Assembly (NCBI RefSeq): GCF_900142785.1
Contig: NZ_FRCD01000005.1
Span: 124,001-188,000 of the forward strand
Direction of reading: 5' to 3'
Length of the DNA: 64,000 nt
Origin: Chryseobacterium carnipullorum
Lineage (GTDB): Bacteria > Bacteroidota > Bacteroidia > Flavobacteriales > Weeksellaceae
The position numbers and the translations under genes were made by a program. Below are positions 58,113 through 64,000 of the stretch, one piece after another. How positions within the stretch are numbered: the first letter of the stretch is position 1; every line of letters begins with the position of its first letter. The notes beneath the pieces are model-generated. The model searched no databases. It had not been told where the DNA came from and was given only the letters and a program-made list of their open reading frames with translations.

Positions 58113-59294
58113 TTAAAGAGTAAGAAAAGCATAGGCAAAAGAAAGCACGGAAATAATGATTCCGGCCATAAAAATCTTATACGTAATTGATAAAAGCTTG
58201 TATTTTCTGTCAAGAACTTTTCCCAGAAAATAAAGATCCTTTACCATAGAATCGTAAATGTAATCCCTGTCCTTGATAAGATCTTTCATCGCCGTGTGAT
58301 AGTCATTGAATATCATTTGGTGAAAATTTCCGAAGAACAGAAGATTTACTTTCCGGTCTGTAACGTCCTGAGCTGTAAAATTAGTTTTAGTTACATTCGG
58401 TTTTGTAGACAGTATGGCAAATATAATCGTCAAAACACTTGAAAGCAGCAACACAAAACTTGGAATGATCAGGTGGGCATTCTTAGGAGTATCCAGTTTA
58501 GGAACCAGTACAGAAAGACAAACTGAAATAATAATGGCATTAACGGAAAGAAGAATATTCGCTTTGCTGTCTGCAATATCACTCAGTCTCGTATGATTAT
58601 TCAGAGTAACTCTGAACAGGGTATCAACGCTACGGTCAGATTTTGCTTCTTTAGGTTCTTTCTTATTATCGGACGATTCTTTTTTATCTTCTTTTTTATC
58701 CTCCTCTTTTTCCAGCTTCTTTTCTATCTTTTTGATATTTTTCTTTTTTAACGGCTCCCAGTTCTCCTTTGCATAGTCGGTGTAATAATGGTGCCTGTTT
58801 TTAAGCATATCAAGGTTTCCGGCATTCCATTCTTCATTGGAGAAGCATCTTACGTTGGTAAGCTCCCATTCTTTTCTCAGGGCATCGGAGATATCATTAT
58901 AATCGTGGCTCGCGAAGTGACTGCAATCTGCATCTTTCACAATCTTCTCGAGAAGGTTCTGTGGTTCGTAGGTGATTTTTGTCGCCAGAATCAATCGCGA
59001 AACATCTTCGATATAGCTTTCGGGATAATTTTCCTGTTTCAGAAAATCGGCAAGAATGGTCACCCCTTTTTCTTCATGGTTCTGGGCACATTCTACATAT
59101 CCGGTATCATGAAACCACAGCGCCAGGAGAACTTTTTCCTGATCTTCTTCGGATACAGAAGTATTTCGCATGATCTCCTCAGCCTTATTGACAGTATAGG
59201 TCGTATGAATAAAATTATGGTAAAAGTATACAGAAGATAACTTATCTTTGAATAAGATTTCGACATAATCTTTAGCTTTGTGTAAAATGCTCAT
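58113..59294 (-). CDS. HD phosphohydrolase fused to a PycTM-like membrane domain
   Basis: 393 residues. N-terminal HD domain (H26/H30 region, LWFHDTGY with HD at 62-63, KDADCSHF), a charged Lys/Glu linker (about 185-225), then a C-terminal membrane domain (about 230-393) starting RVTLNNHTRLSDIADSKAN, with three hydrophobic segments. The C-terminal part resembles the DUF5706/Pycsar-effector (PycTM) domain. In Pycsar anti-phage defence, PycTM proteins are membrane effectors switched on by cCMP or cUMP. No cyclase gene lies in the window. The HD domain might hydrolyse a nucleotide signal; all functional statements are inference. Confidence 0.82.
   Translation of the reverse strand: MSILHKAKDYVEILFKDKLSSVYFYHNFIHTTYTVNKAEEIMRNTSVSEEDQEKVLLALWFHDTGYVECAQNHEEKGVTILADFLKQENYPESYIEDVSRLILATKITYEPQNLLEKIVKDADCSHFASHDYNDISDALRKEWELTNVRCFSNEEWNAGNLDMLKNRHHYYTDYAKENWEPLKKKNIKKIEKKLEKEEDKKEDKKESSDNKKEPKEAKSDRSVDTLFRVTLNNHTRLSDIADSKANILLSVNAIIISVCLSVLVPKLDTPKNAHLIIPSFVLLLSSVLTIIFAILSTKPNVTKTNFTAQDVTDRKVNLLFFGNFHQMIFNDYHTAMKDLIKDRDYIYDSMVKDLYFLGKVLDRKYKLLSITYKIFMAGIIISVLSFAYAFLTL
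59273..59280 (+). promoter_or_regulatory. Promoter of the 1237-residue protein inside the HD gene
   Basis: TAGCTTTG matches TAnnTTTG and lies within the first codons of the divergent HD gene, whose start is only 26 bases from the start of the plus-strand gene. Confidence 0.55.
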
Positions 59295-59320
59295 TCCTGA
59301 TTTTTTGTTAATGTAAATTT

Positions 59321-62300
59321 ATGAATTTATCCTTTAAAACTCATTTAAAAAATACTTCTATTGCTTTTAGAGCAGTATTGTCTGCAGGAGTTCTTTATTC
59401 CTGCGCAACATATAACGTAAAAAAGGGTAAAAACTTATTTGAAGTGGAAAATTCTGATATAAAATCTGAAAATGATTTTAAAATTTTCCTGATCGGGGAT
59501 GCCGGAAATGCGAACGAACCTCAGGCGCAGCACACCTTAAATTTACTCAAAAACAAACTGGATTCCGCAGACAGCAAATCTATGCTGATCTTCCTGGGCG
59601 ATAATATCTATCCCAACGGTTTACCTAAAGAATCAGATAAAGATTACGCATCAGCGAAACAGAAGCTGGAGAATCAATTGTCCATCACCAAAAATTTCAA
59701 AGGAAAAACATTAGTCATTCCAGGGAATCATGACTGGAATAATGACCTGGAAGGATTAAAAGCACAGGAAGATCTTGTCAGGAATTATTTCAATGATAAA
59801 AAATCTTTCCTGCCTAAAAACTCATGTGGTATTGATGATATTAATCTGTCTAAAGACATCAAACTTATTGTCATTGACACCGAATGGGCTCTTGTAAATT
59901 GGGATCAGTATCCTGGCGTGAACAAAAACTGTCCGATCAAGACCCGCGAAGATTTCTTCACAGAATTTAAAGATCTCGTGACTAAAAATCAGGATAAAAG
60001 AATCATTGTTGCTTTGCACCACCCCATTATCAGTAGCGGAACTCATGCAGGCTTCAATTCTGCAAAATCACATCTTTATCCGTTGAAAAGCAAGGTTCCC
60101 GTTCCGGTGGTTGCCAGTGTCATCAATGTTCTGAGAAGTTCTTCCGGAGCAAGTCTTGAAGACATTAATAATCAACATTACGCAGACCTGGCCAACAGGT
60201 TGAAAAGCATCGTTCAGGATAAAGAAAATATTATTTTTGTTTCAGGACATGATCACAATCTACAGTATCATGAAGAAAGAAACATCAGACAGATTATCAG
60301 CGGTGCAGGTTCTAAAACAGACCCTTCCACCATTGCTGAAAAGACCGATTTCTCTTACGGAGGCAGTGGTTTTGCCGTTCTGAATATCAGAAAAGACCAG
60401 AGCACCGACGTTGAATACTTCTCTACAAAAGATAACCAGCTTAAAAAACTTACGCATATTTCGGTGATTTCAAAACCGGATGTATTTGTCAATAATTACC
60501 CAAAGTCCTTTCCCGCCACCGTTCAATCCAGCGTTTATCCTGTAGAACTTACCCAAAAAGGCAAAGTCTACCGTTGGCTTTGGGGAGAACACTACAGAAA
60601 ATATTATGGAATCCCGGTTGATGCTCCTACCGCTGATCTGGCTTCATTGAATGGCGGGTTTAAACCTTTCAGAGAAGGCGGAGGAAACCAATCCAACAGT
60701 TTAAGACTAAAAGCAGCAGACGGCCAGGAATTTGTCATGCGTGGCGTGAAGAAGAGCGCGGTACGTTTCCTTAATAATATGGCGTTCAAAAAAAGCACTT
60801 TCGGAAATGAACTGAACAATACATTCCCTGAAAAGTTCCTGCTTGATTTTTATACGACCAATCATCCGTTTACTCCTTTTTCAGTAGGAAATATGGCAGA
60901 TAAGCTGAATATCTTCCACAGCAATCCGAAATTATATTATATTCCGAAGCAATATGCTTTGGGAGAGTACAACAAAAATTACGGTGACGAAATGTATATG
61001 ATCGAAGAACGTTTTTCTTCCGATCCTAAAACACTCGCTTCACTTGACAATGCCAAAGACATCCTTTCCACAGATGATGTTCTGAAAAATTTCACCAAAA
61101 ATTACAAATATTCTGTAGACCGGGAATCCTATATCCGGGCAAGAATCTTTGATATGCTGATTGGTGACTGGGACAGACATTCCGACCAGTGGAAATGGGC
61201 AGAATATCAGGACGGTGATAAAGTCATTTATAAACCGATCCCGAAAGACAGAGATCAGGCGTTCAGTAAATATGATGGGGCTGCTTTTAAAATTATTATG
61301 AATGTTCCGGCCATCCGCCACATGAAAACTTTTAAGGAAGAGATCAAAAACGTAAAGTGGATGAATATGGAACCGTATCCATTGGATCTTATCTTTTTAA
61401 AAGGAGCAACTCCGGAGGAATGGGCTGCGCAGGCCAGATATATTCAGGAACATCTTACGGATGCAGATATTGATGAAGCATTTACCAATCTTCCAAAAGA
61501 AGTAAAAGATGAAACGATCGCTGATATCCAGAGAAAACTAAAAATCAGAAAAACAAAACTTCAGGACTATGCAGCACAGTATTATGATGTACTGCAGAAA
61601 AAAGTTCCTCTGGCAGGAACTGTAAATCCAGATAAATTCGTGATTACCAAAGACGGACATTCCGTTAATGTAAAACAATATAAACTGGATAAGAACAAAG
61701 AAAATCCTGAATTGGTTTTCGAAAAGACCTACGAAGATTCAAAAACGAAAGAGCTCTGGATCTACGGTCTTGAAGATCACGATATGTATGAAGTTTCGGG
61801 TGAAGGAAGACCGAAAATGAACATCAGGCTCATTGGAGGATATAATCATGATGTTTATAATATCGCTGATGGAAAAAGCGTAAAAATTTATGATTTTAAA
61901 TCTCAGAAAAATACTTACAATGGTTCTGCCACGAAAAATATTTCTGATGATTATGATGTCAATACCTACAATTATAAGCATCCGAAGTATAATTTCTTTG
62001 CCGGTTATCCGAATGCAGATTACAATCCGGATGATGGGGTAATCTTAGGGGTTCTGGCTAATTACACAGTGAATAATTTCATCCGTGATCCTTATACTCA
62101 GAAACATAGTCTTAAGGCTAATTTTTATACGGCTACTGGAGGATTCAATGTGGCCTATAAAGGAATTTTCAAAAAAGCAATATCGGGATGGGATTTCAAT
62201 CTTGATGCCGCTTTTACTACGCCAAGATTTGCCGAAAATTTCTTCGGATTATCCAACGAAAGTTTATATGATAAAGAAAATACAGAAAGAGAATACAACA

Positions 62301-63034
62301 GAGCAAGAATCTCCAAGTTTAATTTTGCACCTTCTATTTCTAAAAAAAGCTGGATGAACCTTCAGCATCAGTTCCAGCTTACGTTTGAGGATAATAAGGT
62401 TCAGCGTAATGATGACCGTTTTGTAGACCAGTCGCCGGATGTGAGACCTGAGGTTTTCAAAAGCCAGCAGTTTGCAGGAGCCAATTATACTTTCAGCTTC
62501 AAAAACTTAGATAATAAGGCTTTCCCTACCTTAGGTCTGGAACTCCTTGTAAAAGCAGACTGGAAAACGAATCTTGCCAATACCGAAAGAAATTATTTTA
62601 CCCTGAACGGAACGCTGGGTATAGATCACAGAATTGACAAAAGAGGCAATTTTGTTTTTGCCAATTCCAGTCATGCGATGTGGATCAGCAATAACAATTT
62701 TGAATTTTACCAGGCAGCAAGTATTGGTGGAAATAATGGAATGAGGGCTTTCAGAAATGAAAGGTTTTCAGGGAAATCTTATTTCACCAACAATTCTGAG
62801 ATCCGATGGGATTTCGGAAGGGTAAAAAACAATATCATTCCTGCCAATATGGGGGTTTTGATAGGCTATGATCTGGGTCGCGTATGGAATGACAATGAAG
62901 ATTCCCAAAAGTGGCATCAATCTGTAGGAGCAGGCTTCTGGATGAGCGTCGTCGATATGTTCTCTGCCAGGCTGAATTACTTCTATGGTTCAGATGGAGG
63001 CAGAATTTCTGCAGGCGTTGGGATGACTTTCTAA
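59321..63034 (+). CDS. Metallophosphoesterase fused to outer-membrane barrel
   Basis: 1237 residues. The N-terminus has a lipobox-like LYSCAT (Cys29). Residues about 50-370 form a calcineurin-like phosphoesterase with all motifs: GDAGN, GDNIYPNG, GNHDWNN, LHHPIIS and SGHDHNLQYH. Residues about 400-850 hold a large unknown region, and the last 350 residues are aromatic-alternating beta strands with a C-terminal phenylalanine, as in BamA/surface-antigen barrels. It would thus place a phosphatase at the outer membrane. The substrate is unknown. Similar fusions are common in Bacteroidota as I recall. Confidence 0.9.
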   Translation: MNLSFKTHLKNTSIAFRAVLSAGVLYSCATYNVKKGKNLFEVENSDIKSENDFKIFLIGDAGNANEPQAQHTLNLLKNKLDSADSKSMLIFLGDNIYPNGLPKESDKDYASAKQKLENQLSITKNFKGKTLVIPGNHDWNNDLEGLKAQEDLVRNYFNDKKSFLPKNSCGIDDINLSKDIKLIVIDTEWALVNWDQYPGVNKNCPIKTREDFFTEFKDLVTKNQDKRIIVALHHPIISSGTHAGFNSAKSHLYPLKSKVPVPVVASVINVLRSSSGASLEDINNQHYADLANRLKSIVQDKENIIFVSGHDHNLQYHEERNIRQIISGAGSKTDPSTIAEKTDFSYGGSGFAVLNIRKDQSTDVEYFSTKDNQLKKLTHISVISKPDVFVNNYPKSFPATVQSSVYPVELTQKGKVYRWLWGEHYRKYYGIPVDAPTADLASLNGGFKPFREGGGNQSNSLRLKAADGQEFVMRGVKKSAVRFLNNMAFKKSTFGNELNNTFPEKFLLDFYTTNHPFTPFSVGNMADKLNIFHSNPKLYYIPKQYALGEYNKNYGDEMYMIEERFSSDPKTLASLDNAKDILSTDDVLKNFTKNYKYSVDRESYIRARIFDMLIGDWDRHSDQWKWAEYQDGDKVIYKPIPKDRDQAFSKYDGAAFKIIMNVPAIRHMKTFKEEIKNVKWMNMEPYPLDLIFLKGATPEEWAAQARYIQEHLTDADIDEAFTNLPKEVKDETIADIQRKLKIRKTKLQDYAAQYYDVLQKKVPLAGTVNPDKFVITKDGHSVNVKQYKLDKNKENPELVFEKTYEDSKTKELWIYGLEDHDMYEVSGEGRPKMNIRLIGGYNHDVYNIADGKSVKIYDFKSQKNTYNGSATKNISDDYDVNTYNYKHPKYNFFAGYPNADYNPDDGVILGVLANYTVNNFIRDPYTQKHSLKANFYTATGGFNVAYKGIFKKAISGWDFNLDAAFTTPRFAENFFGLSNESLYDKENTEREYNRARISKFNFAPSISKKSWMNLQHQFQLTFEDNKVQRNDDRFVDQSPDVRPEVFKSQQFAGANYTFSFKNLDNKAFPTLGLELLVKADWKTNLANTERNYFTLNGTLGIDHRIDKRGNFVFANSSHAMWISNNNFEFYQAASIGGNNGMRAFRNERFSGKSYFTNNSEIRWDFGRVKNNIIPANMGVLIGYDLGRVWNDNEDSQKWHQSVGAGFWMSVVDMFSARLNYFYGSDGGRISAGVGMTF

Positions 63035-63319
63035 ATTGATCTGTTTTATCGTTTATACTTTAAATTTTACACGTAACTGTGGAGAAAGATTCACCCTATA
63101 CATTAAATATCAATATAAAAGAAATTTAAAAATTCATACATTTCATTCGTAAATCACTACAAATAAAGCAAATACGATTTATAAAACGAACTCATATTTT
63201 CCACAACTTTCAATAAACACATCCATAGAACTATATGTTTGTACATCTTTTAAAAATTCAATGTTTTAAAAAGAATATATATTTGTTTTAAATTATTTCA
63301 ACAAAAACAAAACTATAGG
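63035..63319. other. AT-rich intergenic region with promoter box
   Basis: 285 bases with no gene. A consensus TATATTTG at 63278-63285 predicts a 29-base leader for the gene at 63320; a second box TATGTTTG lies at 63234. Confidence 0.6.
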
Positions 63320-64000
63320 ATGAAAAAAACGCTATTATACATGGCATTATTTGTCATGTCTTCACATGCGCACGCACAGGTGGGTATAGAGACTCCAACT
63401 CCACAAAACACATTACATGTCAACGGAAGCCTTCAGGTCGTTAAAGACCTTAATGTAGGCGGAAATGCCAAAACCAAAGGAAATTCGGGAAACCGGGGTG
63501 AGGTTTTGATGTCCAACGGAGCCGGAGCTGCTCCTACATGGGGAACTATTGAATCTCAGAATTTTTTAAAAGTAGTATTTGTAGGCAATAAAACCGATAC
63601 AAATCCAAGTTCAGGAAGTTATACCGGTACAGGAAGCAATCCGGTAAGCACTCATGACAGCTACGCGAAGAGCTATGTTTATAATGTAAGCAACAAAATA
63701 GACAATACGTATCTGCAGTATAATACCAGCACGGGATTATTCACCGTGGTTAAACCAGGATATTACAACATTGTTCCCTATATTACGTATGATCTTAGCC
63801 TGAATGGTGATGGATATACAGCAGGAACAGCAAAGTCGTCTATTCAGAAGGTTTCTCCTGCAACGGAAACACTGGCCTCCATTTCTACAGGGCATGGCGA
63901 ACGAACCCTGGCTGTGAACCACAACCTGTCTTCTATTACGTATTTTAATAAGGATGATACCTTCAGGATACGATGTGTTTATACCCAAAGTTTCAGATTA
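63320..64000 (+). CDS. Secreted cell-surface protein, partial (cut by window end)
   Basis: The first 227 codons are present and the frame is open at the window edge. Signal peptide MKKTLLYMALFVMSSHAHAQ is followed by VGIETPTPQNTLHVNGSLQV, a start seen in many secreted Chryseobacterium proteins with a collar or C1q-like C-terminus, then a beta-rich domain (YVYNVSNKIDNTYLQYN, GLFTVVKPGYYNIVPYI) reminiscent of C1q/TNF-like folds. Function unknown. Confidence 0.75.
   Translation, partial: MKKTLLYMALFVMSSHAHAQVGIETPTPQNTLHVNGSLQVVKDLNVGGNAKTKGNSGNRGEVLMSNGAGAAPTWGTIESQNFLKVVFVGNKTDTNPSSGSYTGTGSNPVSTHDSYAKSYVYNVSNKIDNTYLQYNTSTGLFTVVKPGYYNIVPYITYDLSLNGDGYTAGTAKSSIQKVSPATETLASISTGHGERTLAVNHNLSSITYFNKDDTFRIRCVYTQSFRL

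Overview
The window is a 64-kb piece of a low-GC Bacteroidota chromosome, most likely a Chryseobacterium-like member of the Weeksellaceae/Flavobacteriia. The basis is the Bacteroidetes -7 promoter box TAnnTTTG in front of many genes, a type IX secretion (T9SS) sorting domain, an OMP_b-brl_3-type outer-membrane barrel, a nuoA-N cluster with separate nuoC and nuoD and a short nuoG, and bacteriocin-like peptides with a 'MKNLKKxSR...GG' leader. The genus is inferred.

Region 1 (about 0.05-18.5 kb) is the unusual part. At 0.6-1.55 kb a minus-strand array of divergent tRNA genes can be folded by eye: His(GTG), Lys(TTT), Arg(TCT), Asp(GTC), a 60-nt mini Asp-like RNA, Pro(TGG), Ile(GAT), Asn(GTT), and possibly a decayed Cys(GCA). 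An intrinsic terminator and a 38-codon ORF lie directly upstream. At 2.4-10.75 kb a seven-gene minus-strand operon encodes a MoxR AAA+ ATPase, a vWA-like protein and partners, resembling the MoxR-vWA-beta-propeller (bpX) systems known from comparative genomics. After deoD, a second minus-strand block (18.5-11.85 kb) carries a DUF434-type protein, an unknown protein, a zinc-ribbon SDR protein, two tRNA-like RNAs, two unknown proteins, two more tRNA-like RNAs, a small basic protein and TatD. Thus tRNA-like RNAs alternate with protein genes. I infer a tRNA-linked stress or conflict system.

Region 2 (18.6-28.3 kb) holds a frameshifted lipoprotein remnant, an MBL-fold hydrolase, an outer-membrane barrel, a double-glycine peptide and an NTF2-like protein. 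It also holds a large lipoprotein with an HxH...SxxD signature followed by four tandem paralogues in A-B-A-B order. Fragments of the lipoprotein's 3' end are repeated before paralogues 2-4, as in toxin/immunity cassette expansions. A normal tRNA(CAT) closes the region.

Region 3 (28.3-39.6 kb) is housekeeping: mce, rbfA, a LolC/E-like permease, a secreted endonuclease I, aroE, a DUF349 protein, ribD, two double-glycine peptides, a YigZ-family protein, a YugP-like zinc peptidase, an acyltransferase-like protein and a small membrane protein.

Region 4 (39.7-54.1 kb) is the complex I operon nuoABCDEF-[outer-membrane protein]-nuoGHIJKLMN. Many of its spacers are low-complexity word-like repeats. 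Region 5 (54.3-64 kb) has a small membrane protein, a GAF-domain protein, a bestrophin-like channel, an HD hydrolase fused to a PycTM-like membrane domain, a 1237-residue metallophosphoesterase/barrel fusion and the start of a secreted protein cut by the window edge.
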